From Rhodococcus ruber (GTDB lineage: Bacteria > Actinomycetota > Actinomycetes > Mycobacteriales > Mycobacteriaceae), in assembly GCF_027270735.1 (NCBI RefSeq), contig NZ_JAPWIJ010000010.1, positions 1 to 64,000 on the forward strand: 64,000 nt of DNA, written 5' to 3'. Below, piece by piece: positions 19,746 to 28,546 of this stretch. Made by a program: the position numbers and the translations under genes. Under the pieces are notes generated by a model. That model made no database searches, was not told where the DNA came from, and was given only the letters and a program-made list of their open reading frames with translations. Each line of letters starts with the position of its first letter. Within the stretch, counting starts at the first letter, position 1.

Positions 19746-19774
19746 GACGTTCCTTCCGCGCCGAGGCGAGGCAT

Positions 19775-20779
19775 TCACCGAGTGCCGTTGCGGGCGTACT
19801 CGGCGACTGTGTCGATGTTGGTCGAGTCGATGAACGCGGGCCCGGTCAGGACGGGGGTGCCTCCGCCGATGGTGTTGCCGTTGTTGAGGTAGAGCCACAG
19901 CGAGTCGATGGCCAGGTAGCCCTGCAGGTACGGCTGCTGATCGATCGCCCAGGCAACATCACCGGCCTCGATCGCATCGACCAGTGCAGCATTGGTGTCG
20001 AACGTGACGACGGTGGCGTCGCTGCCCGAGTTGCTCTTGGACTGCACGGCAGTCAGGGCGATGGGGGCCGCGAGGGCCATGATGTGGTCGATTGTCGGAT
20101 CCTGCTGAAGCTTCGCAGTGATGGTCGCCTCCACGGACGGCAGGTCCTTGCTGTTGACGTTCAGGATCTCCGTGGTACCCCCGGTGAAGCCTTGTTCGAC
20201 GCCTGCGCAGCGTGCCTCGAGTGAGACGGCCCCTTGCTCCTGAATGATGCACAGCGTCTTCCGAGCACCGTCGGCGGTGAGGCGCGCTCCTGCCGCCTGC
20301 CCGGCGATGGTCTCGTCCTGACCGAAGTACTGCTGCACTCCCATGTTCTTCCAGGAGTCGTAGCCGGAATTGAACGCGACCACGGGAATGCCCGCGGCAG
20401 TGGCCGTCTCGACTGCGGGGGCCATTGCATCGGGCTTGGCCAGCGTGACCGCGATGCCGTCGACCTTGGAATCGATCGCACTCTGGACGAGGTTGGCCTG
20501 GTTCGGTGCCTCGGGATCTGCGGAGTAGCGCAGTTCGATGTTGTCCTTCGCTGCCGCGGCTTCGGCACCCTTGCGCACGAGATCCCAGAACGTGTCACCG
20601 GGGACTTCGTGCGTGATCATCGCTATCGTCGCCGCCGGCGTGTCGGCCACGCCCGCGTTGCTTCCCTCGTCGGACGATCGAGGCGCACCACCGGTGCTCG
20701 AACAGGCAGCGACCGTCAGTGCCGCGACCGCACAGACCGCGCCGACCGCGATCGGCCCGCGCCTTTGCCGAAACCTCAT
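19775..20779 (-). CDS. Sugar-binding lipoprotein of ABC importer
   Basis: A 334-residue extracytoplasmic solute-binding protein of the Peripla_BP_4 (ribose/fructose) type. The N-terminus has basic residues, a hydrophobic stretch and a lipobox ending AAC at about Cys26, so it should be lipid-anchored. Sugar-site features include TFWDLVRKGAEAAAAK and VVAFNSG. It is first in the importer operon (binding protein, permease, ATPase). Given the nearby IolE/IolG-like enzymes and LacI repressor the substrate may be a cyclitol or monosaccharide; this is inference. Confidence 0.9.
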   Translation of the reverse strand: MRFRQRRGPIAVGAVCAVAALTVAACSSTGGAPRSSDEGSNAGVADTPAATIAMITHEVPGDTFWDLVRKGAEAAAAKDNIELRYSADPEAPNQANLVQSAIDSKVDGIAVTLAKPDAMAPAVETATAAGIPVVAFNSGYDSWKNMGVQQYFGQDETIAGQAAGARLTADGARKTLCIIQEQGAVSLEARCAGVEQGFTGGTTEILNVNSKDLPSVEATITAKLQQDPTIDHIMALAAPIALTAVQSKSNSGSDATVVTFDTNAALVDAIEAGDVAWAIDQQPYLQGYLAIDSLWLYLNNGNTIGGGTPVLTGPAFIDSTNIDTVAEYARNGTR

Positions 20780-20934
20780 TGCACTTCCCTTTCCAACAAC
20801 CGGCTCTCGAACAACCGACGAATCCGAACTGACGACCTGATCACTGTAAGAAACGATCGGTACCCGTCACGCATCGTGGACGATTATTCGTCAGGCAACA
20901 GAACCGGTGTGCGCACCACCGGACCTAGGCCGAC

Positions 20935-20950
20935 ATGAGAGAACTCTCAT
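20935..20950. promoter_or_regulatory. 16-bp palindrome upstream of acidic-tail protein/TCS operon (copy 1)
   Basis: ATGAGAGAACTCTCAT is a perfect inverted repeat (7-bp arms, 2-bp spacer) lying 45-60 bp upstream of the GTG of the acidic-tail protein that precedes the sensor kinase. A 13/16 match (ATGAGCGAGTTCTCAT) lies at 23978-23993, upstream of the second acidic protein. Recurrence at both ends of one locus suggests an operator for the intervening response regulator. Confidence 0.55.
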
Positions 20951-20995
20951 CTCCGATTCACGTAGCCACAATCCGCCGTAGTCAAACTCGGCTGT

Positions 20996-21307
20996 GTGCG
21001 AACCATCATCGTCTCGGCCCTGGGACTGCTCACGCTCGCCGTGCTCGTCACGGCGTTGCTGACAACGCGATCGACGGGCGAGCAGACCCCGCTACCCGCA
21101 CCCATTGTCGCACCCGCCGCACCCGGGCAATCCGCCACGGGTACCCCGCAGCCGGTTGTCCCTGCACCGGGGACGGCCGATCCCGCGCCCACCGCCGTCG
21201 CTCCGCAGCCGGTGGCACCGGACGGATTTGTGCCCCCGCCGCCGCTTCCGCCCGCCGACTGGGACGATGACTTCGACGACGACTGGGATGACGATGACGA
21301 CGACTGA
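20996..21307 (+). CDS. Small membrane-anchored protein with Asp-rich tail
   Basis: A 103-residue protein not recognised as a named family. It has one N-terminal hydrophobic segment (about residues 3-23, IIVSALGLLTLAVLVTALL), a Pro/Ala-rich extracytoplasmic linker (about 32-86) and a terminal acidic run with DDDFDDDWDD. It begins with a GTG at 20996 and no convincing Shine-Dalgarno is visible. It is 24 bp upstream of the sensor kinase and probably co-transcribed with the two-component genes. The protein encoded at 23484-23888 has the same architecture and the shared FDDDWDD element. It could bind cations or act as an accessory to the sensor; both are guesses. Confidence 0.7.
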   Translation: MRTIIVSALGLLTLAVLVTALLTTRSTGEQTPLPAPIVAPAAPGQSATGTPQPVVPAPGTADPAPTAVAPQPVAPDGFVPPPPLPPADWDDDFDDDWDDDDDD

Positions 21308-21331
21308 CGCCGCTGCAAGACCGACCACGTG

Positions 21332-22801
21332 ATGCGGACCCGACTGCTCGCACTACGCCCGACGAGCGCCCGCAGCCGCATCTTTTCGTGGGTACTGCTG
21401 CTCGTGCTGGTGTCACTGGCGGCCGTCACCGTCACCACGTGGCTGCTGATGATCCGCGCAACCGACAACCGCATGCGCGAATCGCTGCGCACCGAGATCG
21501 CCGAGTTCACCACCCTCACCGATGCGGGCGTCGATCCCGGAACCGGCGAACCGTTCGACGGCATCAACGACGTGCTCCGCGTGGTGATCACCTACAACCT
21601 CGCCCGTCCCAACGAGAAGTTCCTCGGCTACGTGGACGGCGCTTTCGCTGTGCAGAGCAGGCAGCAGGCACCGGTACGACTGTCCGACGACGACGGGTTC
21701 ACTGCTGAGGTCGGATCCGTCACCGCGCCGGTCGAGGGATCGTACTCGAGCGCGGCAGGCGAAGTGCTGTACCTCGCAGTGCCGGTCTCACTGGCGGGTG
21801 ACCCGGTACCGGGCGTCGTGGTTGCCGCCTACTTCGCCGATCAAGAACGCGCCTCTGCCGACGAGACCGCAACGTTGATGCTCGTCGTCGGCGGCGTCAC
21901 CTCGGTTCTGGCGGCGATCGGCGCGTGGTTCGTCGCGGGTCGCATCCTGTCCCCGATCAGACACATCACCGCCACCGCCAGATCGATCAACGAAACCGAC
22001 CTGTCCGGTCGGATCACCGACGCGAGAACAACAGGTCGAGGCGACGACATCGGAGCCCTGATCGACACACTCAACTCGATGCTCGACCGAATCGAGTCCG
22101 GTGCAGCGAGTCAACGCCGATTCCTCGACGACGCCGGCCACGAACTCCGCACTCCCATCACAATCGTGCGAGGTCATCTCGATGTACTCGACCACGGCGA
22201 CCCCGCCGATGTTCGCGACACCGTCGCGCTCGTCGACGACGAACTGGACCGGATGAACCGACTGGTCGCCGACCTGTTGCTGCTCACCCGAGCCGACCAG
22301 ACAAGCTTCGTCACGCCTGTGGTCACCGATGTCGACGCGCTCACTCGAAGCGTGTTCGACAAGGTGACCACTCTCGCCGACCGGGAATGGGTGCTGGAGG
22401 CGAGCGCAACCGTCCACGCGCCGCTGGACGCACAACGACTGACTCAGGCGCTGCTGGCGTTGGCGGACAACGCAACTCACCACACGATGCCCGGCAGCCG
22501 CATCGGTATCGGATCACAACTGTCCGACGGTGACATCCGGTTCTGGGTCACCGACTCGGGCCCTGGGATCGAGCGCGACGAGCAGGAACGGATCTTCGAG
22601 CGCTTCGCCCGCGGTCGCAACGGAACCAGACGCACCGAAGGCGCCGGGCTCGGATTGTCCATCGTCACCGCAATCGCCCGAGCACATCGTGGACGGGTGA
22701 GTGTCGGCAGCGCACCGGGGCACGGTGCCACGTTCACCATCAGCATTCCACTGACCGATTCCGTTGCCTCTCAGAAAGATCGACCATGGCCCGCATCCTG
22801 A
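21332..22801 (+). CDS. Two-component sensor histidine kinase
   Basis: A 489-residue membrane sensor. TM1 is at about 18-41, an extracytoplasmic sensor region at 42-180, TM2 at 181-203, then HAMP (about 204-256), HisKA with phosphoacceptor His270 in DDAGHELRTPIT, and HATPase with N-box ALADNATHH, DSGPGI and GAGLGLSI. All catalytic motifs look intact. A GTG at 21329 directly abuts the ATG at 21332; either could be the start. The 3' end overlaps the response-regulator gene by 16 bp. The signal is unknown, but the gene lies between two genes for acidic-tail envelope proteins. Confidence 0.9.
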   Translation: MRTRLLALRPTSARSRIFSWVLLLVLVSLAAVTVTTWLLMIRATDNRMRESLRTEIAEFTTLTDAGVDPGTGEPFDGINDVLRVVITYNLARPNEKFLGYVDGAFAVQSRQQAPVRLSDDDGFTAEVGSVTAPVEGSYSSAAGEVLYLAVPVSLAGDPVPGVVVAAYFADQERASADETATLMLVVGGVTSVLAAIGAWFVAGRILSPIRHITATARSINETDLSGRITDARTTGRGDDIGALIDTLNSMLDRIESGAASQRRFLDDAGHELRTPITIVRGHLDVLDHGDPADVRDTVALVDDELDRMNRLVADLLLLTRADQTSFVTPVVTDVDALTRSVFDKVTTLADREWVLEASATVHAPLDAQRLTQALLALADNATHHTMPGSRIGIGSQLSDGDIRFWVTDSGPGIERDEQERIFERFARGRNGTRRTEGAGLGLSIVTAIARAHRGRVSVGSAPGHGATFTISIPLTDSVASQKDRPWPAS

Positions 22802-23448
22802 TCGCCGAAGACGAACCCCGCATCGCCTCGTTCGTTCACAAGGGGCTGAGAGCGAGTGGATTCAGCACGACGACGGTGTCCGACGGCAGGTCCGCCTACG
22901 AACATGCCCGCAGCGGCGATTTCGATCTGGTGGTACTCGATATCGGTTTGCCGATCATGGACGGCTTCGAGGTCCTGCACCGACTCCGCAGAGAGCAGTG
23001 CGAGATACCGGTGATCGTGTTGACCGCCCGCGACAGCGTCCAGGACGTGGTGTCCGGTCTCGAAACCGGTGCCGACGACTACATGGCCAAGCCGTTTCGC
23101 TTCGAGGAACTGCTCGCACGTATCCGAGTTCGCCTGGGCACCAAGCGAACCGTCGACACCACGCAACTCGCGGTCGCCGACCTCACCCTCGACCTGCGTA
23201 CCCGCCGAGCTGTGGTGGGAGACCGTACCGTCGACCTGTCGGCCCGTGAATTCGCTCTCGCCGAGACCTTCATGCGCCACCCCGGCCAAGTCCTCTCGCG
23301 AGAGCAACTCCTGTCGCAGGTGTGGGGCTACGACTTCGACCCGGGCTCCAATGTCGTCGACGTCTACGTCCGCTACCTTCGAGCGAAATTCGGTGCCCCC
23401 CGAATCGAGACCGTCCGCGGAATGGGATACCGACTGTCCGAGACATGA
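22786..23448 (+). CDS. OmpR-family response regulator
   Basis: A 220-residue regulator: receiver domain (about 1-118) with AEDE acidic pocket, phosphoacceptor Asp52 in VVLDIGLP and Lys in YMAKPF; C-terminal winged helix (about 128-218) with LSAREFALAETFMRHPGQVLSREQL and DVYVRYLRAKFG. It overlaps the sensor gene by 16 bp, marking them as a cognate pair. It converges on the acidic-repeat protein gene with a hairpin between. The 16-bp palindromes at 20935 and 23978 are candidate binding sites. Confidence 0.92.
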   Translation: MARILIAEDEPRIASFVHKGLRASGFSTTTVSDGRSAYEHARSGDFDLVVLDIGLPIMDGFEVLHRLRREQCEIPVIVLTARDSVQDVVSGLETGADDYMAKPFRFEELLARIRVRLGTKRTVDTTQLAVADLTLDLRTRRAVVGDRTVDLSAREFALAETFMRHPGQVLSREQLLSQVWGYDFDPGSNVVDVYVRYLRAKFGAPRIETVRGMGYRLSET

Positions 23449-23450
23449 GT

Positions 23451-23472
23451 GGCGTCGGACACTGCCGACGCC
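23451..23472. terminator. Hairpin between response regulator and acidic-repeat gene
   Basis: GGCGTCGG at 23451-23458 pairs with CCGACGCC at 23465-23472 across a 6-nt loop, in the 35-bp gap between two convergent stops. No T-run follows, so it may be a weak bidirectional terminator. Confidence 0.5.
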
Positions 23473-23483
23473 GCTCCCGAGTC

Positions 23484-23888
23484 TCAGTCGTCGTTGTCGT
23501 CGTCCAGATCGTCCCAGTCGTCACGATCGTCACGATCGTCCAGGTCGTCGTTCAGATTGTCCCGGTCGTCGCGGTCGTCCAGATCATCGTTGCGGTCGTC
23601 GCGATCGTCGTCGTAGCGGTCGTCGTTGCGGTCGTCCATGTCGTCGTTGCGGTCGTCCCAGTCATCGTCGAAGCGGTCGTCCGGGATCTGCGCGGGTGTC
23701 GGCTGCTGTGCTGGGGCCGCCAACTGGACCGGAGCCGGATCGGCCGCCGGCAGTCGTTGTTCCACCGAGATCGAGGACGGTCGCTGCTGGGTGGGGTCGT
23801 CGTCGGCGATCGCGAGTGCGCCGACGCTACCGAGGGTGAGCACAACGGCTGCTGCGCCGACGATCGCGAACTTTCCTGGCACCTTCAT
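23484..23888 (-). CDS. Secreted Asp/Arg/Asn-repeat protein
   Basis: A 134-residue protein of no family I recognise. The N-terminus is a signal peptide or anchor (about residues 6-28, ending ALAIADD), followed by a Pro/Ala/Gln-rich linker (about 35-68) and about 65 residues made almost only of Asp with Arg, Asn and a few aromatics in DDR/NDD units. An FDDDWDD element matches the tail of the 103-residue protein at 20996-21307. The ATG at 23886-23888 has GAAGGAG seven bases upstream; the frame extends further but without a better site. It is convergent with the two-component genes. Metal-ion binding or a structural, disordered role in the cell wall is possible; neither is shown. Confidence 0.75.
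   Translation of the reverse strand: MKVPGKFAIVGAAAVVLTLGSVGALAIADDDPTQQRPSSISVEQRLPAADPAPVQLAAPAQQPTPAQIPDDRFDDDWDDRNDDMDDRNDDRYDDDRDDRNDDLDDRDDRDNLNDDLDDRDDRDDWDDLDDDNDD
23487..23682 (-). repeat. Degenerate GAC-rich coding repeat
   Basis: About 195 bp of imperfect GTC/GAC trinucleotide repeats in units of 9-12 bases (plus strand GTCGTC, GTCGTTGCG, GTCCAG combinations) encode the DDR/NDD tail. The units are not identical and there are no spacers, so this is not CRISPR. Such tracts can change length by slippage. Confidence 0.7.
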
Positions 23889-23977
23889 AACTGCTCCTTC
23901 GATCCGGGTTCTGTGGGCCACCGTTTCGGTGCTGACTCAACGATCGCGGTCGAACGTGAGAAGCGAAGGAGCACAAC

Positions 23978-23993
23978 ATGAGCGAGTTCTCAT
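23978..23993. promoter_or_regulatory. 16-bp palindrome upstream of acidic-repeat protein (copy 2)
   Basis: ATGAGCGAGTTCTCAT matches the perfect palindrome at 20935-20950 at 13 of 16 bases with both outer arms (ATGAG/CTCAT) conserved. It is 90-105 bp upstream of the acidic-repeat gene and about 140 bp upstream of the divergent DacB-like carboxypeptidase gene, so it could serve either. It is a candidate response-regulator operator. Confidence 0.5.
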
Positions 23994-24134
23994 ACTGGCG
24001 GCAGAGCCCGCACCGTCGGCTGGACCGGCCGATTCAGCGGTGCACAGTGGTGTCGACCGCTACCGGACGCGCAGTAGCGGTTCGCCGGTGAGTCGTGGCG
24101 TCGACCGACTACGGAGCGCCTAGGGTGATTCGCG

Positions 24135-25448
24135 ATGAAAAGGATCAGAAGTTCCATGGCTGCGTCGGCGATGGCGTTCACCCTCGTCGGTCTCGGGGCC
24201 GGACCGGCCCTGGCACAGCCTGCAACCGAGCCTCCGGTTCCGACGACGACGACACCGCCGTTCACGACGCCGGACACAGACGGCTGCCCGTACGCCGCGT
24301 CACCTCCCCCTGCGATCGACCTATCCGAGGTACCGGCCCCTGGAAGTACTGCACCGCAACCACTTCCGATCCCTGCCGACGCCGTCGGCGGCGAGCGCCT
24401 CGCCGAGTGCGGAGTGGTGTTGCCGGATGGCGCTCCCCCGCTACCCGCAGACATTTCGGCCACCGGGTTCGTGGTGGCGGACATGGACTCGGGTGCTGTT
24501 CTCGCGGCCAAAGATCCACACGGACGGTACCGCCCTGCCAGCACGATCAAGATCCTGCTGGCCCTCGTCGCACTGGACGAGTTGAACCTGAGCACGCAGA
24601 TCACCGCAACCGCCGAGGATGCCGAAGCGGAGGGCAGCGCCGTCGGCATCGGCAAGAACGGCGTCTACACCAATTTGCAGCTGATGCAAGGGTTGGTCAT
24701 GGCATCGGGAAACGATGCGGCGCACGCACTGTCGGCACAACTCGGCGGGGACGCGGCCACTGTCGACAAGATGAATGCCAAGGCCGCAGAGCTGGGCGCA
24801 CTCGACACGCGTACCGCGACGCCGTCCGGTCTCGACGGGCCTGGGATGGCCAGCTCCGCGTACGATCTGGCCCTGATCTTCCGCGCGGCAATGCAGAATC
24901 CCACGTTTGCGCAACTGATTTCGACGCCGACCGTGCAGTTTCCGGGCTACCCGAAAGATCCTGCGATCCCGGAGGATCAGGACCGACCCGGCTTCGCACT
25001 CTCCAACGACAACCAGCTGCTCTACAACTACGAGGGTGCCCTTGGAGGAAAAACCGGATACACCGACGACGCCCGCCAGACCTTCGTCGCCGGGGCCGAG
25101 CGCAACGGGCGACGCCTCGTGGTGACGATCATGAAGGGCGATGTGCTGCCGATACGTCCGTGGGAGCAGGCGGCGCGATTGCTGGACTACGGGTTCGCCA
25201 TGGATCCGAACAGCTCTGTCGGCGATCTCGTCGAACCGCAGTCGACATCGGCGGTGACGAGTACGCGCGCGAGCGAGGCGACGCCGACTCTTGCCGAGCC
25301 ACCGGCGACGGCATCGGGGTCGGGCTCCCGCCAATCCGAGATGCAGGCCCAGGGCGACACCGTGGTCCGCCTCTCGATCGGTGTCATCGGCGCGATCGTG
25401 GTGATCGGGCTGTTGTGGGGCGCTCGACGGCTTTCACGCAACCGCTGA
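24135..25448 (+). CDS. D-alanyl-D-alanine carboxypeptidase (DacB1-like)
   Basis: A 437-residue class A penicillin-binding-protein-like serine peptidase that trims pentapeptide stems of peptidoglycan outside the membrane. Signal peptide about 1-28; Pro/Thr-rich linker; catalytic domain about 100-360 with SxxK motif S136-TIK139, SGN at 191-193 and KTG at 306-308; low-complexity spacer; C-terminal membrane helix about 408-428 followed by RRLSRNR, as in membrane-anchored DD-carboxypeptidases. The ATG is preceded by AGGGTGA. It is divergent from the acidic-repeat gene and precedes convergent yhjD. Confidence 0.92.
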   Translation: MKRIRSSMAASAMAFTLVGLGAGPALAQPATEPPVPTTTTPPFTTPDTDGCPYAASPPPAIDLSEVPAPGSTAPQPLPIPADAVGGERLAECGVVLPDGAPPLPADISATGFVVADMDSGAVLAAKDPHGRYRPASTIKILLALVALDELNLSTQITATAEDAEAEGSAVGIGKNGVYTNLQLMQGLVMASGNDAAHALSAQLGGDAATVDKMNAKAAELGALDTRTATPSGLDGPGMASSAYDLALIFRAAMQNPTFAQLISTPTVQFPGYPKDPAIPEDQDRPGFALSNDNQLLYNYEGALGGKTGYTDDARQTFVAGAERNGRRLVVTIMKGDVLPIRPWEQAARLLDYGFAMDPNSSVGDLVEPQSTSAVTSTRASEATPTLAEPPATASGSGSRQSEMQAQGDTVVRLSIGVIGAIVVIGLLWGARRLSRNR

Positions 25449-25482
25449 TCAGGCCTTCGGTCCGTCCACCGTCGCGTGGCGT

Positions 25483-26502
25483 TCAGCGGCGCCGGTTACG
25501 CAGTCCCGCGAGTCCGACCGCGGCGAGTACACCCGCACCCACCAGTGCCAACCCGCCTGTGACGCCGGGACCTTCACTGACCTCGACCCTCGTGTTGATC
25601 ACTGCCGGTTCCGGTGCCGGAACGTGGGCTTCTGCAAGGCTTTCGCGAGTGGTCGCGGCGAACGACGTGGAGAACAGCACCAGCCGTGAGGTCGTGAACA
25701 CGAATACCAACAGACCGATGATGGGTCCGAACACGACGCCTGCAGGACCGCTGGTCACCGACGCCAGATAGAGGGCACCGAGTTGCTTGAAGATCTCGAA
25801 CCCGATTGCGGCCAGCAGAGCACCCTTGGCTGCACTGCGCCACGACACCGGTTCGCGCGGCAGGCGTGAGATCACCCAGGTGAACAGGGCCCAGGTGCCC
25901 GCCAGCGCGAGGAGCACCGAAAATATACGCAGTGCAATTCCCACTCCCGGTACGGAGTCGAGATTCGCCCACTCGAGGATGCTGCGCATGACGCCGCCGC
26001 CGGCCAGAGCGGAGAGGCCGAGCGAGAGAACCAATGCGGTCCCGAGACCCAGCAACGCAGCGAAGTCCTTGGCCTTGGTCGCCAGGAAGCCACCCTGCTC
26101 GTGCTGGCTCTCCCACATGGCGGTCAGCGCTTCACGCAGGTTGGCGATCCACCCGAGACCGGCGTACAGAGCACCGAGCAAACCGATGATGCCGACACTC
26201 GCACGCGATTCGATGGCCGTCTCGATCAGAGAGCTGATCGTCTCCCCGAAGCTCCCCGGCACATTCTCCGCGATCTGAGACTGGATCTCGGCAAGCCAGT
26301 CGGGTTGGTTCACGAGCACGAAGCCGGCGATCGCAAAGGCGACCATCAGCAGCGGAAACAACGCCAGCACACTGAAATACGTCATACCGGCCGCGTAGTA
26401 GTCGCCCTTCTGACCCTGATAACGCTGCGCTGCAACGACGGTGTGATCGAGCCAGGGCCACCGGGCACGCCGGTCGTCGAGCATGGCCTTGAAATCGGGC
26501 AT
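25483..26502 (-). CDS. yhjD: YihY/YhjD (BrkB-type) inner membrane protein
   Basis: A 339-residue integral membrane protein of the YihY/virulence-factor BrkB family, homologous to YhjD, with about six membrane segments between residues 30 and 290. Motifs such as GMTYFSVLALFPLLM and LGWIANLREALTAMWE are family landmarks. The frame opens at 26553, but the ATG at 26500-26502 has GAAGGTGA upstream and gives MPDFKAMLDDRRARWPWLDH, the usual start. In Gram-negatives YhjD has been linked to lipid-A precursor export, which cannot be its role here; the function in actinobacteria is not established. It lies next to trpS, as in mycobacteria from memory. Confidence 0.85.
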   Translation of the reverse strand: MPDFKAMLDDRRARWPWLDHTVVAAQRYQGQKGDYYAAGMTYFSVLALFPLLMVAFAIAGFVLVNQPDWLAEIQSQIAENVPGSFGETISSLIETAIESRASVGIIGLLGALYAGLGWIANLREALTAMWESQHEQGGFLATKAKDFAALLGLGTALVLSLGLSALAGGGVMRSILEWANLDSVPGVGIALRIFSVLLALAGTWALFTWVISRLPREPVSWRSAAKGALLAAIGFEIFKQLGALYLASVTSGPAGVVFGPIIGLLVFVFTTSRLVLFSTSFAATTRESLAEAHVPAPEPAVINTRVEVSEGPGVTGGLALVGAGVLAAVGLAGLRNRRR

Positions 26503-26586
26503 CGCGCTCACCTTCTCGCTGTCGTCGGCCGCTGTCGGATGGTGTCGCCGCATCGCTGCGCAACGAAACCCGGTGTGTCGTGGATG

Positions 26587-27639
<1,053 letters not shown>

Positions 27640-27668
27640 TCACGAACCGATCGACACCTGGCTTTTGC

Positions 27669-28475
27669 CTAGCGGTAGCGCACAGTCACCGGCGCGTGAT
27701 CCGACCATCGCTGGTCGTAGGCCTCGGCACGCTCGGTGGTCGCTTCCTTGGCGCGCTCGGCCAGATCACTGGTAGCCAGTTGGTAGTCGATACGCCAACC
27801 CGCGTCGTTGTCGAACGCCTTCCCACGATACGACCACCAGCTGTACGGACCCTCGACCTCCGGGTGCAATGCCCGGACGACATCGGTCCACGGTGCCTTC
27901 TCGGCGAGCAACCGCGACACCCACTCACGTTCCTCCGGCAGAAACCCCGAGTTCTTGCGGTTCGTCTTCCACGCCTTCAAGTCGGCCTCGCTATGGGCGA
28001 TATTCCAGTCGCCGCACACCACCACGTCCCGGTCGGCGGTCTTCGCTGCCTTGGCCGACTTGCTCAGGTACTTCGCGAACGCGGCCATGAAGCGCTCCTT
28101 CTCGTCCTGGCGGTCGGTACCCACCTCGCCCGACGGCAGGTACAGGCTCGCCACGGTGACATCTCCGAAATCGCCTTCGATGTAACGACCGGCATCGGCG
28201 AACTCGGCAGCGCCGATGCCGGTGCGAATCGCGTCGGGCGCTGCCTTGGACAGCAACGCCACGCCGTTGCGTCCCTTCGCCGACGGTTCGGCCGACGCAA
28301 GGTGCCATCCAGCATCGAGAGCCGAAGCCAGCGCCTTGGTCAGTTCCCCGTCGTTGGCACGGGTCTCCTGCAGGCAGATGACGTCGGCATCGGTGGCCTC
28401 CAGCCACGGCAGCATGCCCTTGCGAACAGCGGCGCGTATTCCGTTGACGTTGACTGTGGAAATTGTGATCGGCAC
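27669..28475 (-). CDS. xthA: Exodeoxyribonuclease III (AP endonuclease)
   Basis: A 268-residue Mg2+-dependent nuclease of the EEP superfamily, acting in base-excision repair at abasic sites and on 3' ends. Motifs in order: TVNVNGIRAA (metal/catalytic Asn), CLQETRA (Glu ligand), the SLYLPSG Tyr region, VCGDWNIAH (Asp/Asn), and the C-terminal WSDHAPVTV (Asp-His). Length and motif order are normal. It is followed on the same strand by trpS after 41 bp and preceded by a 12-bp-stem hairpin that separates it from yidC. Confidence 0.94.
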   Translation of the reverse strand: MPITISTVNVNGIRAAVRKGMLPWLEATDADVICLQETRANDGELTKALASALDAGWHLASAEPSAKGRNGVALLSKAAPDAIRTGIGAAEFADAGRYIEGDFGDVTVASLYLPSGEVGTDRQDEKERFMAAFAKYLSKSAKAAKTADRDVVVCGDWNIAHSEADLKAWKTNRKNSGFLPEEREWVSRLLAEKAPWTDVVRALHPEVEGPYSWWSYRGKAFDNDAGWRIDYQLATSDLAERAKEATTERAEAYDQRWSDHAPVTVRYR

Positions 28476-28494
28476 GCCGACGACGGTAGCGGAG

Positions 28495-28531
28495 ACCGCC
28501 GACAGACGGCGGGTCGCCTTCTGTCGGCGGT
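28495..28531. terminator. Stem-loop between yidC-like gene and xthA
   Basis: ACCGCCGACAGA at 28495-28506 pairs perfectly with TCTGTCGGCGGT at 28520-28531 over a 13-nt loop. It lies 3' of the yidC-like gene and 5' of xthA on the same strand and would end the upstream membrane-protein operon. No T-run follows. Confidence 0.6.
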
Positions 28532-28546
28532 ACCTCCCCGGGGTTG

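Noticed and set aside
17802..19892. 696-codon open frame on the plus strand
   Set aside because: Antisense to the ABC ATPase and permease genes; its His/Asp/Arg-rich translation is typical of a GC-rich shadow frame.
23487..23682. CRISPR-like repeat array
   Set aside because: The repeats are short, in-frame GAC-rich units without spacers, inside a coding gene with a signal peptide and ribosome-binding site.
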